Source: Bordetella parapertussis
Lineage (GTDB): Bacteria > Pseudomonadota > Gammaproteobacteria > Burkholderiales > Burkholderiaceae_B
NCBI GenBank assembly: GCA_943331855.1
Contig: CALQNE010000009.1
Span: 1 to 34,492, forward strand
DNA length: 34,492 nt
Reading direction: 5' to 3'
Part shown: positions 25,822 to 34,490 of the stretch, piece by piece
Numbering within the stretch: the first letter of the stretch is position 1
Layout of the letters: each line of letters opens with the position of its first letter
Position numbers and translations under genes: made by a program
Notes under the pieces: model-generated
Databases searched by the model: none
Told to the model about the DNA's origin: nothing
Seen by the model: the letters and a program-made list of their open reading frames with translations, nothing else

Positions 25822-26388
25822 TTAAGTCCGCGGCAGAGTTACGCCGCGCTGGCCTTGATATTTTCCGCCACGATCTTTATATGACGTTGAACATACTTCA
25901 TCACTTTCAAAAAACAACATCTGCGCGCAGCCTTCGCCTGCATAAATCTTGGCCGGCAGCGGTGTGGTGTTCGAAAACTCGAGGGTCACATGACCTTCCC
26001 ATTCGGGTTCGAGTGGCGTCACATTCACGATGATGCCGCAACGCGCATAGGTGCTCTTGCCTAAACAAATCGTTAAGACACTGCGCGGAATCCGAAAATA
26101 TTCGACCGTACGTGCCAACGCAAACGAGTTTGGCGGAATGATGCAAATGTCGCCTTTGAAATCGACGAAGGATTTTTCGTCGAAATTTTTAGGATCGACA
26201 ATTGTCGAATTAATCTTGGTGAAAATTTTGAATTCGTTGGCACAGCGCACATCGTAGCCATAGCTGCTGGTGCCGTAACTGACGATGCGGCCGGATTCGT
26301 TAGATCGTACCTGGCCCGGCTCGAAGGGCTCGATCATGCCCTCTGACTGCGCCACACGGCGAATCCAGTTGTCACTTTTAATGCTCAT
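25822..26388 (-). CDS. dcd: dCTP deaminase
   Basis: Deaminates dCTP to dUTP, feeding dUMP to thymidylate synthase (thyA also lies in this window). The 188-residue product starts [13 protein letters not shown] and has [18 protein letters not shown] with the conserved Ser and Arg, and the catalytic Glu at about residue 137 in [18 protein letters not shown]; the C-terminus [11 protein letters not shown] closes over the nucleotide. The ATG at 26388 matches the family start better than a GTG-type start five residues upstream. It lies between apbC and the decarboxylase on the same strand, an order I recall from Bordetella relatives. Confidence 0.96.
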   Translation of the reverse strand: MSIKSDNWIRRVAQSEGMIEPFEPGQVRSNESGRIVSYGTSSYGYDVRCANEFKIFTKINSTIVDPKNFDEKSFVDFKGDICIIPPNSFALARTVEYFRIPRSVLTICLGKSTYARCGIIVNVTPLEPEWEGHVTLEFSNTTPLPAKIYAGEGCAQMLFFESDEVCSTSYKDRGGKYQGQRGVTLPRT

Positions 26389-26471
26389 GACCAAGCGCCC
26401 CAATCGTAAGTATGTCTAAGAGGGCGGATTTTACCCCCAGTCTGACGGCTTGCGCCGCACGTGCCCGATTA

Positions 26472-27557
26472 TTACGTTCTCTTTACAGCAATCGCCCCAA
26501 ATTTATCGCTTAAATCCTTGGGCAATATCGCCACGCGACCGGCCAAGCGCGCCGCGATTTCGCGATAGAGCCGAGCCGCTTCGCCATCAGGGTGAGACAC
26601 CACAACGGGTTGACCGGCATCAGCCTGCTCACGAATCGTCAGCGTCAGCGGCAAACTGCCTAGCCAGGGTGCCTTGTACTCTGCAGCCATGCGCTCGCCA
26701 CCACCCTGCCCAAATATCGGCTCGGCGTGCCCACATTGGCTACAAATGTGGATTGCCATATTTTCAATGATGCCCAAGATGGGTACGTTGACCTTTTCGA
26801 ACATCTTTAAGCCCTTGCGGGCGTCGATCAACGCAATGTCTTGAGGGGTCGTCACAATCACAGCGCCCGCAACCGGAACACTCTGCGCCAGCGTCAGCGC
26901 AATATCCCCAGTACCTGGCGGCATATCAATGATTAAGTAATCGAGATCATCCCAACGGGTTTGGCGCAATAACTGCTCTAGCGCCTGGGTTACCATCGGA
27001 CCGCGCCAAATGGCCGGCGTGTCGTCGTTCATCAGAAATCCGATCGAGTTTGCCTGCAACCCATGGCCCATGACAGGCGTCATTTTTTTACCATCGATAC
27101 TCGCTGGTTTGACTGACACACCCAGCATCAGCGGCACGCTCGGCCCATAAATATCCGCGTCCAACAGGCCAACGCGCGCGCCTTCGGCGTGCAACGCAAC
27201 GGCCAAGTTCACTGCCGTGGTGCTTTTGCCAACACCACCCTTGCCAGAGGCGACCGCAATGATATTACGCACCCCCTCGACGCGGGTGACCCCAGGCTGC
27301 ACAGCATGCGCCACAATCTTGACGCTGACATGCACATCGGGGTTCGCGGCTCCGCGCGCCTTGAGCGCCGCATAGATCTGAGCGCGTATCCCATCCAACC
27401 GGCTGGCCGCTGGATAACCGAGAACCACCTGCACACTCACGTACTCGCCAACCAACTGAATTTGACTATCTTTCACCACGGCACCGATCGAACGCCCCGT
27501 GTTGGGATCCGGGATGTTCTCAAGCACCGCACGCACGTCAGCCAGCGTTACACTCAT
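26472..27557 (-). CDS. apbC: Iron-sulfur cluster carrier protein ApbC (Mrp/NBP35 ATPase)
   Basis: A P-loop ATPase that binds and transfers iron-sulfur clusters. The 361-residue chain has an N-terminal MIP18/DUF59-type domain (about 1-85), the deviant Walker A GKGGVGKST at 105-113, DADIYGPSVPLMLG, IIDMPPGTGD, and the cluster-binding CxxC in IHICSQCGHAEPIFG. It is divergent from the small membrane protein gene across 42 nt and first in the apbC-dcd-decarboxylase-yhiN run. In Bordetella relatives apbC and metG are divergent neighbours; here the chromate transporter genes lie between them. Confidence 0.95.
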   Translation of the reverse strand: MSVTLADVRAVLENIPDPNTGRSIGAVVKDSQIQLVGEYVSVQVVLGYPAASRLDGIRAQIYAALKARGAANPDVHVSVKIVAHAVQPGVTRVEGVRNIIAVASGKGGVGKSTTAVNLAVALHAEGARVGLLDADIYGPSVPLMLGVSVKPASIDGKKMTPVMGHGLQANSIGFLMNDDTPAIWRGPMVTQALEQLLRQTRWDDLDYLIIDMPPGTGDIALTLAQSVPVAGAVIVTTPQDIALIDARKGLKMFEKVNVPILGIIENMAIHICSQCGHAEPIFGQGGGERMAAEYKAPWLGSLPLTLTIREQADAGQPVVVSHPDGEAARLYREIAARLAGRVAILPKDLSDKFGAIAVKRT

Positions 27558-27599
27558 GGGTATTCCTCTGCAATTTGTTACTCATTTTAGGCTTGCAAC

Positions 27600-27869
27600 A
27601 TGCGATTTCTCATTGAACGACTCATTCGACTTATCGTGTTCGTGTTCGTCGCGATCCTCGGGGTGGGTATGGCGATCGTTTTTGTCGCCTCGACGATCGT
27701 TGCCGTTTCGATTCTAGTCGTGGTAGCGCGTTTGCGCGGTCGCTCGTTCTCTGTCAAAGAGTATTGGATGGCGCGCAGCGCAAGACGCCGGCCGATTCTC
27801 AAAAAAGGCGGTTTTTCAACAACAAAGCCTGCTGACGTCACCGACGTCAAAGCCCGCGACGTTTCTTAA
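27600..27869 (+). CDS. Small membrane protein of unknown function
   Basis: An 89-residue frame starting ATG. Residues about 5-45 are strongly hydrophobic (IVFVFVAILGVGMAIVFVAS, then VAVSILVVVARL), enough for one long or two short membrane segments; the tail is basic then polar (MARSARRRPILKKGG). No family was recognised. Codon third positions are G/C-biased as in neighbouring genes, which favours real coding over an antisense frame on 27587-27850. The chromate transporter gene starts 15 nt after the stop, suggesting co-transcription. No clear ribosome-binding site is visible before the ATG. Confidence 0.6.
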   Translation: MRFLIERLIRLIVFVFVAILGVGMAIVFVASTIVAVSILVVVARLRGRSFSVKEYWMARSARRRPILKKGGFSTTKPADVTDVKARDVS

Positions 27870-27884
27870 GCGCGCTCAGTCGTG

Positions 27885-28433
27885 ATGAGTACACCCATGC
27901 GCTCGATCGGTTTATTTGAACTGTTTAAAGGCTTCGCAACGATCGGCCTATTAGGCTTTGGTGGGGTCGCCGTCATGGCGCGACATGTGATCGTCGAAAA
28001 ATATCAGTGGCTCACCGACAAAGAGTACGCAACGATCCTGGGCATGGGACAAGTCTTACCCGGCGCGAATGTTGTCAATGCCTCGGTCATCATCGGCGAC
28101 CGCTTTCAGGGGCCCAAAGGCTCAATCGTCTGTGTACTTGGCATTATGGTGCTACCGATTCTGATTCTGCTGATGTTCGCCCTGCTGTACGACAAGTTCG
28201 GTCAGCTGCCTGCGGTTAGCGTCGCGCTGACGGGTGCTGGCGCCGCAGCCGCAGGGATGGTGCTTGCTACCGGCCTCAAAATGGCAATCAAAGTCAAACT
28301 GGGGGTCGCGGGATGGCTCGTCATTGGGCTCGCAGTTTTGGGGATTTTGATCTTGCGTCTGCCCTTGGTCTATGTGGTGCTGGCACTCATCCCCACCGCC
28401 CTTGTGATCACAGCATGGTTAGGTAAAAAATGA
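27885..28433 (+). CDS. chrA: Chromate transporter, short-chain subunit (N-half type)
   Basis: A CHR-family membrane protein of 182 residues, corresponding to one half of full-length ChrA. It shows the family's GFGGVAVM loop, EKYQWLTDKEYATILGMGQ and the LPGANVVNASVIIGDRFQG segment, followed by four to five hydrophobic stretches. Two-gene short-chain CHR pairs export chromate in Bacillus; many have no proven substrate. ATG 27885 is chosen over a GTG one codon upstream. Its TGA overlaps the next gene's ATG by 4 nt, so the two are coupled and likely form a heterodimer. Confidence 0.88.
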   Translation: MSTPMRSIGLFELFKGFATIGLLGFGGVAVMARHVIVEKYQWLTDKEYATILGMGQVLPGANVVNASVIIGDRFQGPKGSIVCVLGIMVLPILILLMFALLYDKFGQLPAVSVALTGAGAAAAGMVLATGLKMAIKVKLGVAGWLVIGLAVLGILILRLPLVYVVLALIPTALVITAWLGKK

Positions 28434-28981
28434 ACGAACCCAGTGTTTTGGGTCAATTGGCCCGCAGCTTTGCAATGATTTCGCTGATTGCCATCGGCGG
28501 TATCAATGCAGTACTGCCCGCACTGCGTGATGTGGTCGTTGATTCGATGCACTGGATGGATGATGCGACCTTTATGCAGTTGTTTGCGGTCACACAGATC
28601 ACGCCCGGTCCCAATGTCGTGATCGTCAGCCTGGTGGGCTGGCAGGTCGCTGGGTTTAGCGGGCTCTTGGTCGCCACACTTGCGATGCTGCTACCGGCCT
28701 GTTTACTGGCTTTTTTGATCGGACGCATTGCCAACCGGCTAGAAGGCTCGAAAGGCTTGCGCCTGGCACAAACGGCGCTGGTCCCCGTGGCGATCGGCCT
28801 GATCCTGGCCGGGGGTCTCGACTTAAGCCAGGCCGCCTATCGTGGCTGGCTCACGCCCCTGATCATAGCGGCCAATGTGGCCGGCATTCTTTTTACAAAG
28901 CTCAATCCCGTTTGGGGATTGCTTGCTAGCGCCTTGGTCGCCTTAGCGGCACATTATTCAGGCCTATTTGTACTGGCCTAA
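28430..28981 (+). CDS. chrA: Chromate transporter, short-chain subunit (C-half type)
   Basis: The partner of the preceding gene, 183 residues with several membrane segments. It has the C-half pattern: SLIAIGGINAVLPALRDVVV, MHWMDDATFMQLFAVTQ and the ITPGPNVVIVSLVGWQVAG loop. The sequences of the two subunits are related but distinct, as in other paired short-chain CHR proteins, so this is not a split or frameshifted long ChrA: each has its own start and stop (ATGA overlap). Function as a chromate exporter is inferred from family membership. Confidence 0.88.
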   Translation: MNEPSVLGQLARSFAMISLIAIGGINAVLPALRDVVVDSMHWMDDATFMQLFAVTQITPGPNVVIVSLVGWQVAGFSGLLVATLAMLLPACLLAFLIGRIANRLEGSKGLRLAQTALVPVAIGLILAGGLDLSQAAYRGWLTPLIIAANVAGILFTKLNPVWGLLASALVALAAHYSGLFVLA

Positions 28982-29059
28982 GCCCGTGAGTGTTTGACTC
29001 GGCCAGATTGCGTACTCCTTGTTAAACTCGGAAGCTTGACTCTTTTGTTAGCACCCGCC

Positions 29060-31147
29060 ATGTCCCGCACCCTGTTCGTCACGACAGCCCTACCCTACGC
29101 CAATGGTTCGTTTCATATTGGCCACATCATGGAATACATCCAGGCTGATATCTGGGTGCGCGCGATGCGTATGGCCGGCCACACAGTACATTTTGTTGGC
29201 GCCGATGACACGCATGGTGCCCCCATCATGCTCAAGGCCGAGGCCGAAGGCATCACCCCAAAACAACTCGTCGCCCGGATCGCGGCCGAACGTCCGCAAT
29301 ATTTAAACGGCTTTCACATTGAGTTCGATCACTGGCACTCAACCGACTCGGCTGAAAACGTCGAGTTATCGCAGGATATCTACCGCAAGCTGCGCGCCGA
29401 GGGTCTGATTAATACCCGCGAAATTGAGCAGTTTTATGATCCGGTCAAAGGCATGTTCTTAGCCGATCGCTACATCAAGGGCGAATGCCCCAAGTGTCAC
29501 GCTAAAGATCAATATGGTGACTCCTGTGAGGTGTGCGGGGCTGTCTATGCCCCCACGGATTTAATCGAGCCCTACTCAACCCTCACCAATGCGCGGCCCA
29601 TACTCAAAACCTCTGAGCACTACTTTTTTAAGCTGTCTGACCCACGCTGCGTACAGTTTCTGCAAGAGTGGACAACGGGAAGCAATGCGCAGGGCAACAA
29701 ACATCTGCAGGCTGAGGTCTTAGCAAAAACGCGTGAGTGGCTGGGCAGCGGTGATGAGAAAGCCAACCTCGGTGATTGGGACATCTCGCGAGACGCCCCT
29801 TATTTTGGAATCGAAATCCCCGACGCCCCTGGCAAATATTTTTATGTTTGGCTTGACGCCCCTGTCGGCTATCTTGCCTCACTGAAGTCTTACTGTCATA
29901 AAGCAGGCCTTGATTACGATGCTTTAATCGACCCCAACAGTGCCACCGAACAGGTGCACTTTATCGGTAAAGATATCGTGTACTTTCACGCGTTATTTTG
30001 GCCAGCTACCTTGAAGTTTTCGGGTCGCAAAACCCCTGATCAGCTCAATGTGCACGGATTTATTACCGTCAGCGGCGAAAAAATGTCGAAAAGTCGCGGC
30101 ACAGGCATCTCGCCCTTGCGCTACCTTGAAATTGGCATGAACGCCGAATGGCTGCGCTATTACATTGCCGCCAAACTTAACGCTCGCGTTGAAGATATTG
30201 ATTTTAATCCGGACGATTTCATCGCCAGAGTAAACAGCGATTTGGTAGGAAAATACGTCAACATCGCCAGTCGCGCCGCGAACTTCATCAGCAAATATTT
30301 TGAGGGGCAGCTCGCTTACCCTCATGATGACGCAAGCTTAAGTCAGCACTGGGCTCAGGCTGCAGACCGTATTCGCATTGACCTTGAAGCACGCGAGTTT
30401 GGTCGAGCGATTCGCGAGATCATGGCCCACGCCGATCAAATTAATCAGGCTTTTGATGCAGCACAGCCTTGGCTAATCGCAAAAACGCTGGCCGATGCCG
30501 ACGCCTCTCAACGGCTTGCTCTGCAGCACATCTGCTCGGCTGCACTCGCCGGCTTTAAGGCCTTGTCGGTCATGCTAGCCCCGATCTTGCCCACTCTGGC
30601 TCAGCGTGTGGCCCTTGAACTTTTTGGACAAACCAAAAGCTTCGTGTGGACCGACGCCGGCGTGCTTCCTCAACAAATCAATCCATTTAAACATTTGATG
30701 CAACGCGTTGAGCCCAGCATGTTAGACAACCTCTTTGAGCCCAGTACTGAAGCGGCCGAAGCAGCCGCGCCTGCCGCACTGGTACCCGGCGGTGAACCCC
30801 TTGCCCCGACCATCAGTATTGATGATTTTGTAAAAATCGATCTACGTGTTGCGCTAATCGTCAATTGCGAGCAAGTAGAAGGTTCGACAAAATTATTAAG
30901 GCTGACGCTTGATGTCGGTGAAGGCCGTTTGCGTAATGTATTTTCTGGCATCAAGTCTGCCTATACTCCAGAGCAATTAATTGGTCGTCTGACGGTCGTG
31001 GTGGCCAACCTGGCGCCGCGCAAAATGAAATTTGGCGTCTCTGAAGGCATGGTACTGGCGGCGAGCCATTTTGATGAGAAAGTCGATACTGGCATCTATG
31101 TACTTGACCCTGCTTCAGGGGCGAAGCCGGGGATGCGGATTCATTAA
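29060..31147 (+). CDS. metG: Methionyl-tRNA synthetase
   Basis: Charges tRNA-Met. The 695-residue class I synthetase has HIGH at 19-22, the zinc knuckle [18 protein letters not shown] at about 145-162, KMSKS near 340 ([13 protein letters not shown]), and a C-terminal EMAP-like tRNA-binding domain from about 590 ([20 protein letters not shown]). ATG at 29060 matches the family start [16 protein letters not shown]; a TTG 66 nt upstream only adds unrelated residues. No good ribosome-binding site is seen. It ends 9 nt before the convergent tRNA-Gly gene. Confidence 0.98.
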   Translation: MSRTLFVTTALPYANGSFHIGHIMEYIQADIWVRAMRMAGHTVHFVGADDTHGAPIMLKAEAEGITPKQLVARIAAERPQYLNGFHIEFDHWHSTDSAENVELSQDIYRKLRAEGLINTREIEQFYDPVKGMFLADRYIKGECPKCHAKDQYGDSCEVCGAVYAPTDLIEPYSTLTNARPILKTSEHYFFKLSDPRCVQFLQEWTTGSNAQGNKHLQAEVLAKTREWLGSGDEKANLGDWDISRDAPYFGIEIPDAPGKYFYVWLDAPVGYLASLKSYCHKAGLDYDALIDPNSATEQVHFIGKDIVYFHALFWPATLKFSGRKTPDQLNVHGFITVSGEKMSKSRGTGISPLRYLEIGMNAEWLRYYIAAKLNARVEDIDFNPDDFIARVNSDLVGKYVNIASRAANFISKYFEGQLAYPHDDASLSQHWAQAADRIRIDLEAREFGRAIREIMAHADQINQAFDAAQPWLIAKTLADADASQRLALQHICSAALAGFKALSVMLAPILPTLAQRVALELFGQTKSFVWTDAGVLPQQINPFKHLMQRVEPSMLDNLFEPSTEAAEAAAPAALVPGGEPLAPTISIDDFVKIDLRVALIVNCEQVEGSTKLLRLTLDVGEGRLRNVFSGIKSAYTPEQLIGRLTVVVANLAPRKMKFGVSEGMVLAASHFDEKVDTGIYVLDPASGAKPGMRIH

Positions 31148-31156
31148 GATTAGGAC

Positions 31157-31230
31157 TGGAGCGGGTGATGGGAATCGAACCCACGCCTGAGGCTTGGGAA
31201 GCCGCCGTTCTGCCATTGAACTACACCCGC
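31157..31230 (-). tRNA. tRNA-Gly, anticodon CCC
   Basis: A 74-nt cloverleaf including encoded CCA. The 7-bp acceptor stem GCGGGTG/CACCCGC is perfect; the D arm is GTTC/GAAC; the anticodon loop TTCCCAA gives CCC; the T loop is TTCGATT; a T discriminator precedes CCA. The anticodon stem GCGGC/GCCTC has one C-U mismatch at the second pair, and the T stem has a terminal G-U. It reads GGG codons. On its strand a perfect TATAAT lies at 31257-31252, about 21 nt before the first base. It is convergent with metG. Confidence 0.96.
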
Positions 31231-31251
31231 TCTGGCGCTCAGTCGAAACGA

Positions 31252-31257
31252 ATTATA
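31252..31257 (-). promoter_or_regulatory. -10 element of the tRNA-Gly promoter
   Basis: A perfect TATAAT on the minus strand ends 21 nt before the tRNA, giving a short 5' leader. The expected -35 region falls in the palindrome at 31274-31288 and shows only a weak match. Confidence 0.6.
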
Positions 31258-31273
31258 CGAGATCATTACCAAA

Positions 31274-31288
31274 CAGTCTGACAGACTG
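31274..31288. promoter_or_regulatory. 15-bp palindrome between divergent tRNA-Gly and thiS promoters
   Basis: CAGTCTG-A-CAGACTG is a perfect inverted repeat with 7-bp arms. It contains the plus-strand -35 CTGACA of the putative thiS promoter and covers the -35 zone of the tRNA-Gly promoter on the other strand, a position suited to an operator that controls both. It could also be chance. Confidence 0.4.
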
Positions 31289-31307
31289 GGCCGGCAGCCA
31301 CTACAAT
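31278..31307 (+). promoter_or_regulatory. Putative sigma70 promoter of thiS
   Basis: CTGACA (31278-31283) and TACAAT (31302-31307) each match 5 of 6 consensus bases, with an 18-nt spacer. Transcription would start about 31314-31315, at the A of the thiS ATG, predicting a leaderless message; no Shine-Dalgarno is present, which agrees. Confidence 0.55.
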
Positions 31308-31314
31308 GCTCGGC

Positions 31315-31515
31315 ATGGAAATCGTACTCAATGGTCAGGCCAAAACTTTAGCCGGCCCCCTCTCTGTTGCTGCACTTGTTGCCGAGCTTGGTTTTACCGG
31401 CAAACGTATCGCCGTTGAACGCAATGGCGAAATCGTACCCAAAAGCACACATGCTCAGGTGATGATCGCGGCCGGAGATCGCCTCGAAATCGTAGTCGCC
31501 GTGGGCGGGGGCTAG
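31315..31515 (+). CDS. thiS: Sulfur carrier protein ThiS
   Basis: A 66-residue ubiquitin-fold protein whose C-terminal Gly-Gly is adenylated and thiocarboxylated to donate sulfur for the thiamine thiazole. It starts [12 protein letters not shown], has [10 protein letters not shown] and [13 protein letters not shown], and ends [12 protein letters not shown] with the needed terminal Gly-Gly. ATG 31315 fits the family; ATG 31306 would add three residues but sits inside the -10. In Pseudomonas and many relatives the order is thiS-thiG-trmB; here trmB follows after 2 nt and thiG is absent from the window. Confidence 0.9.
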   Translation: MEIVLNGQAKTLAGPLSVAALVAELGFTGKRIAVERNGEIVPKSTHAQVMIAAGDRLEIVVAVGGG

Positions 31516-31517
31516 CC

Positions 31518-32189
31518 GTGCACCCAACGCATATCCGTAGTTTTGTGAACCGCCGCAGTCACATTACGCAGGGTCAACAAGAGGCGCTTGATTCCTTTTT
31601 AACCAAGTGGTCATTGGCCTATCGTCCTAGTCTACTTAATTTAACTGAGACCTTTGAGCGCGAAGCCCCAACCATTCTTGAAATCGGCTTTGGCATGGGC
31701 GAGACCACTGAAAAAATCGCTCTGGCGCGCCCCGATGATAATTTTTTAGGTGTCGAGGTTTTTAATGCAGGGGTTGGCGCCCTACTTAAACGCATCGAAG
31801 CCTCAAGCCTACAAAATATACGCATTATTCAGCACGACGCAGTCGAAGTATTGCGCGATATGCTGGCCCCCGAAAGCCTGGCTGGCGTACACATTTATTT
31901 TCCAGATCCCTGGCCCAAAACGCGTCACCATAAGCGACGCTTAATTCAACCGCCTCTGATTGAGTTGTTGGCCAGTCGCATGCAGTCCGGCGCATATATT
32001 CATTGCGCGACCGATTGGCAACACTACGCAGAACAAATGTTGACCGTGTTGTCTGGCGAGACCAGTCTGCAAAACACCTGCGAGGGCTTTGCGCCTCGCC
32101 CCGAATTCAGACCGCTCACTAAATTTGAGAACCGCGGCTTACGCTTGGGTCACGGCGTTTGGGATGTGATTTTTAAAAAGATCGGATAG
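31518..32189 (+). CDS. trmB: tRNA (guanine-N7)-methyltransferase
   Basis: Makes m7G46 in tRNA variable loops with S-adenosylmethionine. The 223-residue product begins with GTG at 31518. Motifs: SAM-binding [16 protein letters not shown] at about 53-68, [19 protein letters not shown] type motif (here [19 protein letters not shown]), and the C-terminal [18 protein letters not shown]. It lies 2 nt after thiS, so translation is probably coupled. It is convergent with ffh, leaving 5 nt between stops. Confidence 0.96.
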   Translation: MHPTHIRSFVNRRSHITQGQQEALDSFLTKWSLAYRPSLLNLTETFEREAPTILEIGFGMGETTEKIALARPDDNFLGVEVFNAGVGALLKRIEASSLQNIRIIQHDAVEVLRDMLAPESLAGVHIYFPDPWPKTRHHKRRLIQPPLIELLASRMQSGAYIHCATDWQHYAEQMLTVLSGETSLQNTCEGFAPRPEFRPLTKFENRGLRLGHGVWDVIFKKIG

Positions 32190-32194
32190 CATCT

Positions 32195-33607
32195 TTAGCG
32201 GCCAAAACCGCCGAGCTTGCCTAGATTTTTCATGCCGCCCATCGCGCGCATCATCTTGGCCATGCCACCTTTTTTCATTTGCTTCATCATGCCTTGCATT
32301 TGCTCAAACTGATTGAGCATGCGGTTGACCTCTTGCACGGGTACGCCGGCGCCAGCCGCGATGCGACGCTTGCGCGAGGCCTTGAGTAACTCAGGCTTAC
32401 TGCGCTCGAGCGGCGTCATCGAATTAATAATCCCCTCGGTACGACGCATTTGCTTCTCAGCTTGCCCGCTTTGCAACTGACCAGCGGCTTGCGCAAACTG
32501 CGAAGGTAATTTTTCAAGCAACGAGCCCATATCGCCCATCTTCTTTACTTGGGCCAGCTGCTCTTTAAAATCATTTAAATCAAACTTGTCGCCAGATTTA
32601 ATTTTTGCTGCGAGCTTATTGGCCTCGGCGACATCAATATTTTGATGCGCTTGTTCGACAAGCGACAGGATATCGCCCATACCCAACACCCGCTGCGCCA
32701 TGCGCTCGGGGTGAAACGGTTCAAGACCGTCTAGCTTTTCTGAGACGCCCACAAACTTTAAGGGCTTACCCGTGACGTGACGCACCGACAAGGCCGCACC
32801 GCCGCGCGCATCGCCGTCGAGCTTGGTCAGCACCACGCCCGTTAGCGGCAAGGCATCGGCAAACGCGCGCGCAGTATTCACGGCGTCTTGACCCTGCATG
32901 GCGTCAACGACAAACAGCGTTTCAATCGGATTCAAGATGTCGTGCAACGCGCGAATCTCGCGCATCATTTCTTCATCAATCCCTAAACGACCCGCCGTAT
33001 CAACAATGAGCACATCAAAGTGATGGCGCTTGGCATAGTCAAGCGCAGCGCGTGCGATATCTACGGGTTTTTGCGTCAGATCAGAGGCAATCCATTCGAC
33101 ACCTACTTGCGCGGCCACCGTTTTTAACTGCTCAATCGCAGCAGGACGATACACGTCAGCACTGACCACTGCTACCTTCTTCTTGCCGGTTTTACGACCA
33201 TGGGCGACGTGCCCGCCCTCTGAGAGCCAACGTGCCAACTTGCCGGTCGTGGTCGTTTTGCCGGCACCTTGCAGACCAGCCATCAAAATGATCGCCGGGG
33301 GCTGCATGGCCAAGGACAACTCACTGGAGTCTGGGCCCAGATCGCCCCCCATCAGTGCGGTCAACTCGCGATGCACCACGCCGACCAACGCCTGGCCGGG
33401 CGACAAACTGCCTACAACCTCTTCGCCCAAGGCCTTTTCTTTAACTTTGGCTACAAACTCACGCACAACGGGCAGAGAAACGTCGGCCTCGAGCAGGGCG
33501 AGGCGCACCTCACGCAACATCTCTTGCGTATTCGCTTCAGTCAGGCGGGCTTCGCCGCGTATGGTCTTAACGACTCGAGAAAGTCGTTGGGTTAGATTTT
33601 CAAGCAT
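32195..33607 (-). CDS. ffh: Signal recognition particle protein Ffh
   Basis: The SRP54 GTPase that, with 4.5S RNA, delivers membrane proteins to FtsY. The 470-residue chain has an N domain (1-100), G1 loop GLQGAGKTTTTGKLA at 111-125, VVSADVYRPAA, DTAGRLGID, TKLDGDARGGAALS, and a Met-rich M domain from about 330 ending in GGMAKMMRAMGGMKNLGKLG. A short Gly/Lys-rich insert (about 131-144) precedes VVSADVYRP compared with E. coli and is probably a lineage trait. ATG 33607 matches the family. It is divergent from the CcsA-like gene with 28 nt between the starts. Confidence 0.97.
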   Translation of the reverse strand: MLENLTQRLSRVVKTIRGEARLTEANTQEMLREVRLALLEADVSLPVVREFVAKVKEKALGEEVVGSLSPGQALVGVVHRELTALMGGDLGPDSSELSLAMQPPAIILMAGLQGAGKTTTTGKLARWLSEGGHVAHGRKTGKKKVAVVSADVYRPAAIEQLKTVAAQVGVEWIASDLTQKPVDIARAALDYAKRHHFDVLIVDTAGRLGIDEEMMREIRALHDILNPIETLFVVDAMQGQDAVNTARAFADALPLTGVVLTKLDGDARGGAALSVRHVTGKPLKFVGVSEKLDGLEPFHPERMAQRVLGMGDILSLVEQAHQNIDVAEANKLAAKIKSGDKFDLNDFKEQLAQVKKMGDMGSLLEKLPSQFAQAAGQLQSGQAEKQMRRTEGIINSMTPLERSKPELLKASRKRRIAAGAGVPVQEVNRMLNQFEQMQGMMKQMKKGGMAKMMRAMGGMKNLGKLGGFGR

Positions 33608-33635
33608 GGCAACCGTTTCGATTTACACTAGACAC

Positions 33636-34490
33636 ATGTCTACGCCCATTGTATTTCACTCGCTCGCCGCTTGCGCCTATTCGTTACTGGCCATTGTGCT
33701 TTGGCGTGGATTCTCTTCAAATCAGCCCACACTTCAGGTGGGGCATATCGCACGTACAAGCCTGCTGGCAGCCATTGCGCTGCACGGGTACGCTTTACAC
33801 CAGTCGATTTTGTTTGATCAACGCCTGCAACTGAGCTGGGCTCTGGCCTTATCGACGGCCGTCTGGCTCGGCATGATCGTTTTTTGGCTTGAAAGCCTCA
33901 TCATCAAAATCGATGGCTTGCAATTGTTGCTCTTGCCTGCCGGGGCAGGCGCCTGCCTTCTGGTCGCTCTGTTTCCCAAAGAACAACTCGTCGCCCACGC
34001 GACCGATCTGGCCTTACGTATACACCTATTGATCGCCTTGTCGGCATATGGCTTAGTGACTATCGCGGCCCTTCAGGCCATGCTCATGTCAGCCATCGAT
34101 CGGCGGCTCCACTTCCCAATGGCTGCCGTGCACGACGCCAAAGGGATCAGGCTTGTAGTCGGACGCATTCTTGACGCACAACCACCGCTGCTTGCACAAG
34201 AACAGGTTCTTTTTAGAGTCATTTGGGTGGCGTTTGCTTTACTGACCTTTGCGGTGATTTCTGGATCGATGATCTCGATCGCCACCAATGGCAAATGGCT
34301 ACCCTTTGACCATAAAACCATCTTTACACTACTGTCTTGGGTCACCTTTGGGATCCTGTTGGCCGGTCGCTACACACGAGGCTGGCGTGGTCGTATCGCC
34401 TTGCGTTATACCCTAGTTGGGTTCGCCTTGATTGTCTTGTCTTACACCGGCAGTCGATTTGTCGTAGAAGTCATTTTGCAGAGAAACTAA
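33636..34490 (+). CDS. CcsA/YpjD-like cytochrome c assembly family membrane protein
   Basis: A 284-residue polytopic protein of the CcsA/HemX/YpjD type with about eight membrane segments. The family handles haem during cytochrome c assembly, or has unknown function (YpjD). Conserved features include LHGYALHQSILFD, LPAGAGACLLVALF, RIHLLIALSAYGLVTIAALQA and the late FDHKTIFTLLSWVTFGILLAGRY. The frame is open far upstream, but that stretch is antisense to ffh; ATG 33636 begins the first membrane segment, and ATG 33606 is possible. A TACACT at 33624-33629 could be a -10 giving a nearly leaderless message. Its TAA overlaps an ATG at 34490. Confidence 0.85.
   Translation: MSTPIVFHSLAACAYSLLAIVLWRGFSSNQPTLQVGHIARTSLLAAIALHGYALHQSILFDQRLQLSWALALSTAVWLGMIVFWLESLIIKIDGLQLLLLPAGAGACLLVALFPKEQLVAHATDLALRIHLLIALSAYGLVTIAALQAMLMSAIDRRLHFPMAAVHDAKGIRLVVGRILDAQPPLLAQEQVLFRVIWVAFALLTFAVISGSMISIATNGKWLPFDHKTIFTLLSWVTFGILLAGRYTRGWRGRIALRYTLVGFALIVLSYTGSRFVVEVILQRN

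Noticed and set aside
27587..27850. 87-residue minus-strand frame
   Set aside because: Opposite the small membrane protein; Thr/Arg/Ile-rich repetitive sequence typical of an antisense shadow.
27885..28981. The two CHR genes as one frameshifted ChrA
   Set aside because: Each has its own start, stop and half-type motifs, with a normal ATGA overlap, as in known short-chain pairs.
33183..33635. Long upstream extension of the CcsA-like frame
   Set aside because: Wholly antisense to the ffh N-terminal part and lacking membrane segments; shadow coding.
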